Below, one piece after another: positions 26,901 to 35,310 of a stretch of 64,000 bases of DNA. Origin of the DNA: an uncultured Pseudomonadota bacterium (lineage in GTDB: Bacteria; Myxococcota_A; UBA796; SXON01); the NCBI GenBank assembly GCA_903875225.1, contig CAIQVJ010000094.1, positions 1-64,000 on the forward strand, given 5' to 3'. The position numbers were made by a program, and so were the translations under genes. The number at the start of each line of letters is the position of its first letter. Position 1 is the stretch's first letter. Under the pieces are notes generated by a model, which was not told the DNA's origin, did not search any database, and saw nothing but the letters and a program-made list of their open reading frames with translations.

Positions 26901-27212
26901 ATGGCGATCACCCTCGGCGTCACCACCCTCCCCGCCGCTCGCCGGGTGCTCACGACGCCGGGCGTCCTCACCCGGCTGACGCTGCCGCCAGGAGTCGCAG
27001 GGATGCAGGTCTCGGTCTACGCCGAGGGGCCCTCGTTCCTGACCTACTGCGGGACCGACGGTGCACCGGCCGGTGAGGCGGTCCGCATCCCGATGGTCGT
27101 CGACAACTGGCTCGAGCTCGACCAGCTCGGCGCGGATCTCTTCGTCGGCTCGGCCGGCGAGGAGCCGGTGGGCGCGACGTTCAACTTCGCGGTCTGGCGA
27201 GGGGTGGCATGA
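26901..27212 (+). CDS. Hypothetical protein, possibly phage-structural-like
   Basis: A 103-residue beta-rich protein that I do not recognise by family. Text such as LTLPPGVAGMQVSVYAEG and GATFNFAVWRG resembles small phage head or tail decoration proteins in style only. It starts a tightly packed run: its TGA overlaps the next ATG (ATGA). No membrane segment or signal peptide is seen. Confidence 0.6.
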   Translation: MAITLGVTTLPAARRVLTTPGVLTRLTLPPGVAGMQVSVYAEGPSFLTYCGTDGAPAGEAVRIPMVVDNWLELDQLGADLFVGSAGEEPVGATFNFAVWRGVA

Positions 27213-27763
27213 CCATGGACGACCAGGTGCCCATGGTCGAGACGGAGCCCCAGCGTGCGGCGTTTATCTGGAGCCCAAGGAAGGAGTTTCCTGCCTTCCT
27301 GCGAACGGTCCGCCAAGCGGCGGGGCTCTCGCTCCGGCGGGCAGCTCTCGCGCTCGGGATGTCCACTCCCTACCTCTCACGGCTGGAGACCGGCGGTCCC
27401 GCACGTCAGCCCGTGCTCGAACGGCTCAATGCGATGGCTGCGCTCTACAACATCGACCGCCATGCGATGTACGAGGCCGCAGGGATCCACGTCGGCGACC
27501 CCGACATGCACGACTACACGGCGGATGAGTTCGCTGCCATCATGCTGGATCCCGAGCTTCAGCCCGGGATGATGACGTCCGAGGCGCTCAACTACTTCTC
27601 GCCGCGGATGATGCGGCAGGTGGTCGAACTCGCCCGCAACCTGGTCGGGCACGACGACCCCGCTGCCCTGTTGTCCCGTCTGCTCGCGAAGGCCCACGAC
27701 TCGAGGCCGCAGCCCTCCGCGACGGCGCCCACCTCGCCGTGTGCTCTCGAGGCGCCGCCATGA
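27209..27763 (+). CDS. XRE-family helix-turn-helix regulator
   Basis: 184 residues. Residues ~27-82 form a Cro/C1-type HTH: FLRTVRQAAGLSLRRAALAL, then MSTPYLSRLETG (recognition helix) and PVLERLNAMAALYNID. The C-terminal 100 residues are helical and probably oligomerise or sense a signal. It is coupled to genes on both sides by 4-bp overlaps and is the likely regulator of its own operon, perhaps through the inverted repeat upstream. Confidence 0.88.
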   Translation: MTMDDQVPMVETEPQRAAFIWSPRKEFPAFLRTVRQAAGLSLRRAALALGMSTPYLSRLETGGPARQPVLERLNAMAALYNIDRHAMYEAAGIHVGDPDMHDYTADEFAAIMLDPELQPGMMTSEALNYFSPRMMRQVVELARNLVGHDDPAALLSRLLAKAHDSRPQPSATAPTSPCALEAPP

Positions 27764-28083
27764 AGGTGCGCGCCGTCGGATCGGGGCCATCTCCGGTGAC
27801 GAGCCTCCGCGTGGTGGTCGACGAGATTCACACCTCGGCGTTCTCGTTCGACGTGGAGAGGGGGCTCTCGTCCGCGGCGCTCTCGGTCTCCGCGGATCTC
27901 GACGCCGCGTCGCGCGGGCTCTGCCGCCTGTCGCAGAACGGCGTCGAGAGCTGGAGCCTCGTGGACCGGTGCCCAGACCAGCCCAACACCTGGCGACTGC
28001 ACGGCGCCGCCATCGACCTCTGGGGTGACGTCACCGGGCCGAATTGGTCCGTCTTCCGCGTCACCTACCCGAGCTCGCCGTGA
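27760..28083 (+). CDS. Hypothetical protein in XRE operon
   Basis: A 107-residue protein starting at an ATG that overlaps the XRE stop (ATGA). Beta-rich and without recognisable domain: residues 20-60 alternate polar and hydrophobic (LRVVVDEIHTSAFSFDVER), and Trp residues cluster in the C-terminal third. It overlaps the next gene by 4 bp. Function unknown. Confidence 0.6.
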   Translation: MKVRAVGSGPSPVTSLRVVVDEIHTSAFSFDVERGLSSAALSVSADLDAASRGLCRLSQNGVESWSLVDRCPDQPNTWRLHGAAIDLWGDVTGPNWSVFRVTYPSSP

Positions 28084-28349
28084 GCACCCCGATGCCGACC
28101 GTCCCGGACCGCACCATCGACGCCATCATGGAGGCGATGATCCTCCGCGGCTTCGATGTCTACCAGCGCCTGCGCAACCGGGAGGGCGCGGCCGTCCTCC
28201 GGGCGCGCGGCGACATCGCCTGGACGAACAGGCTCGCGGCGGCTGAGACCACCCGAATCGCCGTCACGTTCCCGAACGTGGTGATCGCGCTGGTGCGGAA
28301 GGCGGGGACGGGGGACCTGGAGTTCACGATCAGAGGTCGTGCTGTGTAG
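28080..28349 (+). CDS. Small hypothetical protein, last gene of XRE operon
   Basis: 89 residues from a GTG that overlaps the previous TGA (GTGA); an ATG at 28092 is an alternative. Helical N-terminal half (IDAIMEAMILRGFDVYQRL) and basic centre, then a short beta-rich end (ITFPNVVIAL-like). Unrecognised. The four-gene run 26901-28349 has no gaps between genes. Confidence 0.55.
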   Translation: MSTPMPTVPDRTIDAIMEAMILRGFDVYQRLRNREGAAVLRARGDIAWTNRLAAAETTRIAVTFPNVVIALVRKAGTGDLEFTIRGRAV

Positions 28350-28429
28350 GCGGGCTCAGTTTCCGTTGCCCGGCCGACGGCCGCCCGCCTGCGATCCGAC
28401 AGGAGGATAGTCGGTGATCGAGACGACGA

Positions 28430-29389
28430 GTGGCCGACCTCACCTTCAACCTGCAGATCCCAGTCCCTCGCGACGCGAGGGGCTTCATCGCCCTTCGCTG
28501 TCCCCGCGAGAATTGCCGGAGGACGTTTCAGGTGCTTGCTGGCACCGGGAAGCTCACGACCGAGCAGTTCTGCCCCTACTGCTGCGAGAGTGCTGACAAT
28601 GACGCGTTCCGGCGAGAAGAGGACCTCGAAACCGTGAGAGCGGTTGGCATGGAGTCCCTGAAGCAGCACGCTCAGCTGTGGGTGCATGACGAGCTCGCCA
28701 AGGCTCTTCAGACAGGGTTTCGCGGATCGGGCATCACCTTCACTCGGGGCACGCGACCACATCCGCCATCGCCGCCACAAACCGCCAGGTACGCCGACCT
28801 CGATCTGGAGACCGAGGTCACCTGCGACGGCTGTGGGCTCACATTCCGCGTCTACGGGGTGTTCGGGCGCTGCCCCGACTGCGCCGACATCAACGCCTTC
28901 GTGGTGCTGGATGCCGACCTCGCCATGAGTGAAAAGCGGGTGGTGATGAGCAGGCGGGCAGTGGCCGAGGGCGATGCGGCGATGGCAGAGGAGTTCCTCT
29001 GGGACGCGCTTGCGGGCGTGGTTTCGGGGTTCGACGCCTTCGGGAAGGAGCTGCGCCGCCATCATCCGACTGTGTTACCCGCGAAGCCGCAAAACTTGTT
29101 TCAGAACCTCGCCACCCTCGACGACGCGCTGATCGCGGCGTTTGGTCAGGGTCTTTCGACGATCGCGGGGTCCCACTTCGACGCACTGGTCCTGGGGTTT
29201 CAGGTGCGTCACCTCGGTCAGCACAGCCATCGCGTCGTGGATGATGCCTTCGTCGCCAAGACCGGGCTTCGGCCCGAGTTGAAGGGGCGGAAGTACCCGC
29301 TCACGCCCGAGGAGGCTCAACGCGCGATCGACGCAGTCCGCCATGTTGTCGGCGCACTTCGTGCCATGCTCACCCCGAGGCTTCCTTGA
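28430..29389 (+). CDS. Zinc-ribbon protein with candidate HEPN C-terminal domain
   Basis: A 319-residue protein. It carries two zinc-ribbon motifs: CPRENC / CPYCC (~24-49) and CDGCG / CPDC (~126-145). The C-terminal region is helical with FQVRHLGQHSH then RVVDDAFVAKTG (~263-288). The Rx4H spacing (R-HLGQ-H) and the following V-V-D resemble HEPN-fold RNases of the RiboL-PSP-HEPN type, where R(H)LxxH sits on the active helix. The start is GTG; no strong RBS is seen. The next gene overlaps by 4 bp (TTGA). A ribonuclease toxin or RNA-associated sensor is possible; this is an eye-level fold guess. Confidence 0.6.
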   Translation: MADLTFNLQIPVPRDARGFIALRCPRENCRRTFQVLAGTGKLTTEQFCPYCCESADNDAFRREEDLETVRAVGMESLKQHAQLWVHDELAKALQTGFRGSGITFTRGTRPHPPSPPQTARYADLDLETEVTCDGCGLTFRVYGVFGRCPDCADINAFVVLDADLAMSEKRVVMSRRAVAEGDAAMAEEFLWDALAGVVSGFDAFGKELRRHHPTVLPAKPQNLFQNLATLDDALIAAFGQGLSTIAGSHFDALVLGFQVRHLGQHSHRVVDDAFVAKTGLRPELKGRKYPLTPEEAQRAIDAVRHVVGALRAMLTPRLP

Positions 29390-29748
29390 ACGAGCGGCTG
29401 CGAAAGGGTCTCACCGGGATCGCCCGGCGGCAGGAGACAATCACCTACGGCGAGGTCGCTGAATTCCTGCGTCTCAGCATGGACTGGCCTCCAGACAGAG
29501 ACAAGATGTCCGAGGTTCTCGGGGAAATCTCGGACTACGAGCACCAGAACGGAAGGCCCCTGCTCTCCGTCGTCGTGGTCCTCGCGGCCACGGGCGAGCC
29601 GGGTGGCGGGTTCTTCGACCTCGCGAAGGCCACCGGACAGATGCCGACGGACGGTGACCGGGCCCTGTTCTTCCTGCGGGAGCTGCGGAGAGTTCACGAC
29701 CATTGGGCGAGAAAGCCCAAGACCGCGGTCACCGGTAAGCCGGGGTGA
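29386..29748 (+). CDS. Conserved small protein coupled to the zinc-ribbon HEPN candidate
   Basis: 120 residues from a TTG overlapping the previous stop (TTGA). It reads ITYGEVAEFLRLSM, then VLGEISDYEHQNGRPLLSVVVV, GGGFFDL and FFLRELRRVHDHW. The pattern is regular and looks conserved rather than random, but I cannot name the family. It could be the antitoxin or accessory of the upstream protein, since the two are translationally coupled. Confidence 0.6.
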   Translation: MNERLRKGLTGIARRQETITYGEVAEFLRLSMDWPPDRDKMSEVLGEISDYEHQNGRPLLSVVVVLAATGEPGGGFFDLAKATGQMPTDGDRALFFLRELRRVHDHWARKPKTAVTGKPG

Positions 29749-29804
29749 TTCGAGCATCCAGGACCGCTCGGTCCGCCCCAGGTCAAGCCATCCCCAGAGT
29801 CCGA

Positions 29805-30137
29805 ATGCCCCAAGCCCAGATCCGCGCCTTCATCGGCCGCGCCGAAGGCGCCCGTGAACTCCTCCCGGAGCGCCCGTTCCCGGACGGCGGCACGACGATG
29901 CTGTTCCCTCGGCTCGAAAGGGCGGCGATGAACCAGGCGAGCGACGGCTCAGCGACGCTCTCCCGTTACGGCATCTGGGCGCAGACCGCGCACGACCACG
30001 TGGTGGCCGCCATGGAGCACCTGTCCGCGATGGAGGTGGACGCCGCGCACGCCCTGCTGCTCCAGGTCGCGAACTCGCTGACAGCGTTTGCGGAGGTCCT
30101 GCGCATCCTTGACGAGGAGCGCCGACACGGCCCCTGA
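29805..30137 (+). CDS. Small helical hypothetical protein
   Basis: 110 residues from the ATG at 29805; a GTG at 29745, overlapping the previous stop (GTGA), gives a longer form whose extra 20 residues are Arg-rich and unlikely to be coding. The body is almost all helix (AAMNQASDGSATLSRYGIWAQTAHDHVVAAMEHL), consistent with a small four-helix fold. Unrecognised. Confidence 0.5.
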   Translation: MPQAQIRAFIGRAEGARELLPERPFPDGGTTMLFPRLERAAMNQASDGSATLSRYGIWAQTAHDHVVAAMEHLSAMEVDAAHALLLQVANSLTAFAEVLRILDEERRHGP

Positions 30138-30391
30138 TCGGCCCGACAGGGCGCCTCAGCGGGACATGCCGGGGACATCGCCAGTCGCTTTTCGGCTCCA
30201 AAAACGCTCCGAAACGCCCCGAGACGCATGGGATATTATCAGCCTATAAAGAGCATAAAGCGCATTCAACCTTGCGACCATCCACCCCCCGCTGTATCCT
30301 CATGGCCTGCCGCCACCGCCCCATGCTCGCCCCACCTGCGCCTGGGCCCACACACGCAGGGCGCCGTCACCCAGTCATTGCCCGGCGCCGG
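30138..30391. other. Intergenic stretch with an A/T-rich core at 30228-30270
   Basis: Within this very GC-rich window the sequence GGGATATTATCAGCCTATAA and its surroundings stand out. No gene reads away from it on the plus strand, and the holin-like gene converges on it from the right. It marks the edge between the defence region and the backbone genes and could be a promoter, an attachment site or neither. I found no matching repeat at the other end. Confidence 0.35.
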
Positions 30392-30772
30392 CTACGCTGC
30401 CCGGTCCTGCCGGGGCTGGGCGGCGGGGCGCCAGTCCACGTGCAGCACGCGCCCGATCACGCCCGACACCACGCTCGTGATCAGCGCCCCCAGGACCGCC
30501 GCGCCGGCCGAGTCGACCTGGAAGCCCGGCACGATCCACGCGGCCAGCCCGAACGCGACACCGTTGACCACCAGGTAGAACAGGCCAAGCGTGAGGATCG
30601 TGAGCGGCAGCGTCAGCAGCGTGAGCACGGGGCGCACCAGGGCGTTCACCAGGCCGACCACGAGGCTTCCCAGCGCCAGGGCACCCCAGGATGCCACGTG
30701 GACCCCCGGAAGGAGCCAGGCAGCCAGCGCCAGCGCCAGCGCGACCGCCAGCCAGTGAAGCAGGAATCTCAT
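30392..30772 (-). CDS. Phage-holin-like four-helix membrane protein (YvlD/DUF360-like)
   Basis: 126 residues from the ATG at 30772 (MRFLLHWLAVALALALAAWLLPG). Four hydrophobic helices are evident (~5-22, 27-46, 55-74, 85-107), with PVLTLLTLPLTILTLGLFYLVVN in the centre, the hallmark of the four-TM 'phage holin family' (YvlD-like) proteins. These are chromosomal inner-membrane proteins of unknown role, despite the name. No lysis gene is adjacent. Confidence 0.8.
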   Translation of the reverse strand: MRFLLHWLAVALALALAAWLLPGVHVASWGALALGSLVVGLVNALVRPVLTLLTLPLTILTLGLFYLVVNGVAFGLAAWIVPGFQVDSAGAAVLGALITSVVSGVIGRVLHVDWRPAAQPRQDRAA

Positions 30773-30891
30773 GTGCACTCCGGCGCAGCGTTCGCCGCGC
30801 CCCGTCATCGAGAGCACGGACCGTGCCAGCCGCGGTTCGGGGCGGTACCCGCCCCGTCAACCGTCCAACCCGCCCTCCCCTCCGCTTCGGA

Positions 30892-32019
30892 CTACGGCGG
30901 CGGCGGACTCGAGCAGCGCAGGCCGCCCTGGAACGTGCCACACGTGTATGCGCCGCGGTAGAGCACGCTCACGTCGCCCGACACGTCCTCCCCGTTCACG
31001 GACATGCTCACCGTGCAGGTTCCCGCCGGAACGTCCCACACGTAGCAGGCGGGGTCACAGGCCACCGGCGGCGCGGAGGAACACGTGACGGACTGGTGCG
31101 TGCCGCCCTGGAAGACGAACTTGGCCTTGTCGACCCGCACGTTGCTCATGACCGGCGCCGGCGCGCCTGGGCCCTCCGCCACGGCCTGCGCGGCCTGCGC
31201 GACCTTGACCGCCGAGACCACGAGGGTGGGGTCGTAGGTGGAGTTCACCGTGGGTGTCTGGGTGCCCGACGTGGAGTCGGGCACCACCCGGACGAGGTAG
31301 TTGTTCAGCTCCGAGCCGGTGACGAGCCCGTCGTGGTTGTCGTCGGCCCGACCGGCGACGCCGTCGAGGAACGCGCCGGCGAAGATGCCCGGGCGCCCCG
31401 TCTGACGGGGTGCGGCAGCCGAGACGACCAGGCTGGAGCGACCACGACCGGGCCAGTCGTCGCCCGTGGGTCCGAGCAGCGCGAGGTTGTTGAGCGTTCC
31501 CGTGTGGGCCGCATCGAACGCGACGACGAACCCCTTGCAGTGGACGTACTTCTCGACAAGGGCAGAGAGCGTCGCCAGTGACATCGACGTGGCATCGAGC
31601 GCGTCGGGATCGGTGTCGTAGAGCAGGATGCGCGGCTCGCCGAAGTCGGCGCCTACGCCGTGCCCCACGAAGTAGAGCAGGAACGAGTCGTTGGGCCCCA
31701 CGTCGGCGGGGATCTGCTCGCGGAGCGCGCTGTCGAGGTTCTTGACGGTCGCCGAAGCGTCGGTGAGCAGTCGCACCTTGTCGTACCCGCCGTCGCGCTC
31801 CAGCGACTGCGCGAGGTTCACGGCCTCGGAGCGGGCGGTGTCGAGCGCGATGTCCTTCGGCAGGCGCTCGTACGACGAGATGCCGATCACCAGGGCGACC
31901 CGATGCCCATCGTCCGCGTAGGCGTGCGACGGGACGGCCCACAGGCCAGCGGCAGCGAGCCCGGCAGCGAGCCACAGCGAAGGCCCGGCAGCGAGCCTCG
32001 ACGAGAAGTCACGAGCCAT
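30892..32019 (-). CDS. Secreted caspase-fold protein lacking the catalytic cysteine
   Basis: 375 residues with a signal peptide (hydrophobic ~15-29, cleavage near SHA). The caspase-like p20 core contains LVIGISSYERLP (~43-54), LLYFVGHGVG with the catalytic His (~113-122) and VVAFDAAHTG (~164-173). Active relatives have D-A-C-H-(S/T)-G at the last site; here the codon is GCC (Ala), so it should be proteolytically dead. An EF-hand-like loop DDNHDGLVTGSEL follows (~225). The C-terminal 80 residues hold Cys pairs and probably form an Ig-like domain. GGAGGCAGGAG precedes the ATG. Divergent from the HD gene with 39 bp between them. Confidence 0.8.
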   Translation of the reverse strand: MARDFSSRLAAGPSLWLAAGLAAAGLWAVPSHAYADDGHRVALVIGISSYERLPKDIALDTARSEAVNLAQSLERDGGYDKVRLLTDASATVKNLDSALREQIPADVGPNDSFLLYFVGHGVGADFGEPRILLYDTDPDALDATSMSLATLSALVEKYVHCKGFVVAFDAAHTGTLNNLALLGPTGDDWPGRGRSSLVVSAAAPRQTGRPGIFAGAFLDGVAGRADDNHDGLVTGSELNNYLVRVVPDSTSGTQTPTVNSTYDPTLVVSAVKVAQAAQAVAEGPGAPAPVMSNVRVDKAKFVFQGGTHQSVTCSSAPPVACDPACYVWDVPAGTCTVSMSVNGEDVSGDVSVLYRGAYTCGTFQGGLRCSSPPPP

Positions 32020-32058
32020 ACTCCTGCCTCCGGAAAGCGGAACAGGGTAACACGCGCC

Positions 32059-33204
32059 ATGCGACGTATCCGAGACCCCATCCACGGCTTCATCCCCCTC
32101 CGTCCCGTGGAAGCCGCGCTCGTGGAGACCCCTGCCTTCCAGCGCCTGCGCCGGGTGCAACAGCTTGGGCTCACGCACTACGTGTACCCCGGGGCCGAGC
32201 ATTCCCGCTTCGTGCACGCGCTCGGCGTGTGTCACGTTGCAGGGCAGCTCTGCGACTCGTTGGCGCGTGACGGCGAGCCGGTGCTGCACGCCGACGAAGT
32301 GCGGATCGCAGCGCTCCTGCACGATCTGGGACATCCGCCGTACTCGCACGCGGGTGAACGGGGCGTGCGGCACGAGTTGCGCACGCTCCGGCTCATCCGC
32401 GAGGGGGAGGTCGCCGACGTGCTGACCCGTCACGGGCACGATCCCCACGCGATCGCAGCGCTCGTCGAGGGGACGGGCGACCCCGTGGGCTCGGCGATCG
32501 TGAGCGGCGAGCTGGACGCCGACCGCATGGACTACCTGCTCCGCGACTCGCGGATGTGCGGGGTTCGATACGGCGAGTTCGACATCGCCAGGGTGGTGGA
32601 GTCTGCAACGGTGGTGGAGGTGGACGGCCGGAGGCGACTGGGCGTGCGCGGCAGCGGGCTCCACGCCGCCGAGGGGTTGATCCTCGCGCGCTACTCCATG
32701 TTCCACCAGGTCTACTTCCACCGCACGCGGCGGATCCTGGACCTGTTCCTCGAGGAGGCGCTGCCTGAACTGCCTGACGACGACGCGGGCTGGCTGCGCT
32801 GGGACGACGGCCGTGTGTTCTGCATGTTGCAGGACGATCCGCGCGAGGTGGCCCAGGCGATCGTGCACCGACGCCTGCCCGCCTGCGTGGTCGAGATGGA
32901 GGTGCTCGACTCCGAGAGCGCGGCGGAGGCCGACCACCTCTCGGCGCTGCTCAAGGCCGCCGTCCCGGGGCGCGTCTGGGTGGACAGCACGGCCCGGATG
33001 CGCGCTTTCCGGCCCGAGGGCGACATCCCCGTGGTGCAGGGAGATCGCGTCCGCAGCGTGTTCTCGGCCTCACCCGTGCTCCGGGCGATGGACCCGCACG
33101 TGGAGCACCGCCGCGTGTATGTCGACCGCCCGGTCGCCCCGCTGGCGGCTGCGCTGGTGAGCGGGTTCCGACAGTCAGGCACGCAGCTTCGGCTCTTCCG
33201 CTAG
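32059..33204 (+). CDS. HD-domain phosphohydrolase (dGTPase-like)
   Basis: 381 residues. RDPIHGFIPL (~5-14) and FQRLRRVQQLG (~27-37) open the protein as in the dGTPase/YwfO-type HD family. HSRFVHALGV (~48-57), ALLHDLGHPPYSH (the HD pair, ~84-96) and DADRMDYLLRDS (~157-168) give the metal-binding set H...HD...D. Members hydrolyse nucleotides or phosphate esters. I use the ATG at 32059; the frame is open further upstream inside the divergent gene but has no sense there. Confidence 0.85.
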   Translation: MRRIRDPIHGFIPLRPVEAALVETPAFQRLRRVQQLGLTHYVYPGAEHSRFVHALGVCHVAGQLCDSLARDGEPVLHADEVRIAALLHDLGHPPYSHAGERGVRHELRTLRLIREGEVADVLTRHGHDPHAIAALVEGTGDPVGSAIVSGELDADRMDYLLRDSRMCGVRYGEFDIARVVESATVVEVDGRRRLGVRGSGLHAAEGLILARYSMFHQVYFHRTRRILDLFLEEALPELPDDDAGWLRWDDGRVFCMLQDDPREVAQAIVHRRLPACVVEMEVLDSESAAEADHLSALLKAAVPGRVWVDSTARMRAFRPEGDIPVVQGDRVRSVFSASPVLRAMDPHVEHRRVYVDRPVAPLAAALVSGFRQSGTQLRLFR

Positions 33205-33331
33205 TACCTTGTCACAGCGATTCTGACCGGTTGAACGGGTCCAGCCCGGAGCGTGCCCCTGCCTCTTTTTGCTGGCTGGGTCGGGTCGCTGTCGCGTCAT
33301 CTTCAGTGTGACGCAGAACCAGCCAGCCCCG

Positions 33332-34291
33332 TCAGCTCGGCGCACACGTGGAGACGCCTGCCCCCACCACGTCGAACCCGACATCGGAGAGCACCTTCGT
33401 CATCGCGCCGTCCGGGGCGACCTTGTAGACGTCGGTGCTGCTGCCCATCCCGTACTCGCGGACGAAGATGTAGAAGTCCCCGCTCCAGGTCGCGAACGCG
33501 AAGGTGTCGATGTCGCTCGGGTTGGGAAAGCCGGGAAGGCGGACGGTCGCCAGGGTCGCGCCGCTGGCCGTGTCGAGCTGGACGAGCTCCGCCGGGCTCT
33601 CCAGCGGGAGCATGGCCCAGAGCTCGCCATCCGCGTTGCCCGTCAGCTCGGACTGGCTGGGCATGCGCCCGAGCGTCGTGATCGCCCCGCTCGAAGGGTC
33701 CAGCACGCCCAGGGTGGTGCTGTTCGCCACGTACAACTGCTCGCGCCAGGTGTCCGCACTGTCGGTGGCGTAGCCCATGCCGAAGCTGTCGAAGCCCGTC
33801 CGCCGGTCCGAGTACGAGGTCGCGGAGCACGTCAGGGTCGCGAGATCGACGGAGTAGAGGCTGTTGTCGGCATAGCGCACATAGGCGGTGCCGCTCCGGC
33901 TCACGGACATGGAGCCGGGCGTCTGGCTCGTCCCGCAGTTCACGCGCCCGAGCGCCGTGAACGTCAGCGCGCTGGGGTCGAAGGTGTAGAGCGTGCCGCT
34001 GTCACGGGCGAGCACGTATACCAGGTCGTCCGTGTCCACGCAGTCGTCGGCCGGAGCGGGGTCGTCCGGCGTCGCCGTGTCCGAGGGCTCCTGCGTGTCT
34101 GGCGTACCGGTGTCCGGCGGCGCGCCCGTGTCGCTGTCCACGGGCGCGGTCCCCGTGTCCTGCGCGCTGTCCTCGGGAGGCGCGGTGTCCACGAACGCCC
34201 CGGTGTCCGAGTCATCGACCGCCGCGTGCGGCTGCTTCATCTCCGAGAGCCCGAAATCCGAACAGGCGAGAAGCGAGAGCAGGACGACCAT
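33332..34291 (-). CDS. Lipoprotein with Asp-Thr-Gly-rich linker and beta-propeller-like domain
   Basis: 319 residues. A short signal with lipobox LLAC gives Cys at position 10. Residues ~20-85 are a low-complexity linker of DTG, DTA and PDT repeats, as often seen in surface lipoproteins of Myxococcota. The rest reads LYTFDPSALTFTALGRV, YSVDLATLTC and LGVLDPSSGAITTLGRMP, repeated blades of a beta-propeller. Function unknown; outer-surface location inferred. Confidence 0.75.
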   Translation of the reverse strand: MVVLLSLLACSDFGLSEMKQPHAAVDDSDTGAFVDTAPPEDSAQDTGTAPVDSDTGAPPDTGTPDTQEPSDTATPDDPAPADDCVDTDDLVYVLARDSGTLYTFDPSALTFTALGRVNCGTSQTPGSMSVSRSGTAYVRYADNSLYSVDLATLTCSATSYSDRRTGFDSFGMGYATDSADTWREQLYVANSTTLGVLDPSSGAITTLGRMPSQSELTGNADGELWAMLPLESPAELVQLDTASGATLATVRLPGFPNPSDIDTFAFATWSGDFYIFVREYGMGSSTDVYKVAPDGAMTKVLSDVGFDVVGAGVSTCAPS

Positions 34292-34365
34292 GGGAACTCC
34301 GAACGGTGTTCCTGATCTACCGGATGTGTCCGTTCATAGAAAGCGAATCTTTTTGGAGAACTTCA

Positions 34366-35268
34366 TCAACTTGTTTGATGAGCGGCGAGCAGCAACTCGA
34401 TGAAAAGGGCGGCCGCGCGGCCCGGCGGCTCCTCCCGCCGTGTGATGAGCTGGGGTGAGTAGGTCCAGCGGTTCCCGTCCGGGAGGTCGAGGATGACGAG
34501 CGTGCCGGCCGCCAGATCGTCTGCCGCGAGGTGCAGCGGCAGCCAGCCGAAGCCGACCCCGGACCGGAGCGCGACGCGCTTGGAGTGGAAGTCGGAGAAC
34601 CGCACGACGTGATGGGTGCCGAGGAACGACTCGCGGGGTTTTCGGGCAAACGCGGGGGAGGAGTCCTTCACGACGAGATCGACGTAGGCCGACAAGGCGT
34701 CGCGGGTCAGGCGACTGATCTTTGCGAGCGGGTGGCTGGCCGCGGCGACGAGCACCATCTCCAGGGGTGGCAACGGGGTGCCCTTCAGCCGTCCGCCGTC
34801 CTCCAGCCCGAGCGCGATCATGAACTGCGCGTGGTCGGTCGAGAACCGCTCCAGCACACCGTCCTGGTACTCCACGTCGATGCGGATCAGCGTCGGGATG
34901 CCCCGCTCCCCGAAGATCCGCAGCGCGTGCAGCAGCGGAGCCATCGGGAACACACCGTCCACGACGACCTGCAGCTCCGGCTCCCAGCCCTCCCCGAGGG
35001 TCGTCGCGATGTCATCCAGGTGGCGGGCGCGAGTGAGCAGGTCCCGTGCCTCCACCAGCAGGTGGGCGCCTGCCGGGGTGAGCGCGGCGCGATGCCCCGA
35101 CCGATCGAAAAGGGGCACACCGATGGCTTCCTCGAGCGCCTGCACCGTGTAGCTCACGGCCGAGGGCACACGGTGCAGCTCGCGGGCCGCACCGGCAAAC
35201 GAGCCTGTACGGGCGATCACATCGAGCACGAGCAGCTGATCGAGCGTGAACCGGGGGCCGTGGGGCAT
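34366..35268 (-). CDS. LysR-family transcriptional regulator
   Basis: 300 residues with the LysR N-terminal HTH: FTLDQLLVLDVIARTGSFAGAARELHRVPSAVSYTVQALEEAIGVPLFDR (~7-57), followed by GHRAALTPAGAHLL. The C-terminal effector-binding domain is a periplasmic-binding-protein fold, expected to bind a small ligand. Divergent targets are not evident: both neighbours read in the same direction. A CATCAA-5 nt-TTGATG hairpin overlaps its stop codon. Confidence 0.93.
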   Translation of the reverse strand: MPHGPRFTLDQLLVLDVIARTGSFAGAARELHRVPSAVSYTVQALEEAIGVPLFDRSGHRAALTPAGAHLLVEARDLLTRARHLDDIATTLGEGWEPELQVVVDGVFPMAPLLHALRIFGERGIPTLIRIDVEYQDGVLERFSTDHAQFMIALGLEDGGRLKGTPLPPLEMVLVAAASHPLAKISRLTRDALSAYVDLVVKDSSPAFARKPRESFLGTHHVVRFSDFHSKRVALRSGVGFGWLPLHLAADDLAAGTLVILDLPDGNRWTYSPQLITRREEPPGRAAALFIELLLAAHQTS

Positions 35269-35310
35269 CTGCGCAGCGTAGCGCGGGGAACCCCGATCGA
35301 GCCCGCCCGC

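Noticed and set aside
33271..33327. Terminator between the HD gene and the lipoprotein gene
   Set aside because: GCTGGCTGG and CCAGCCAGC could pair, but the loop is about 39 bases and the T run is on the wrong side for either gene.
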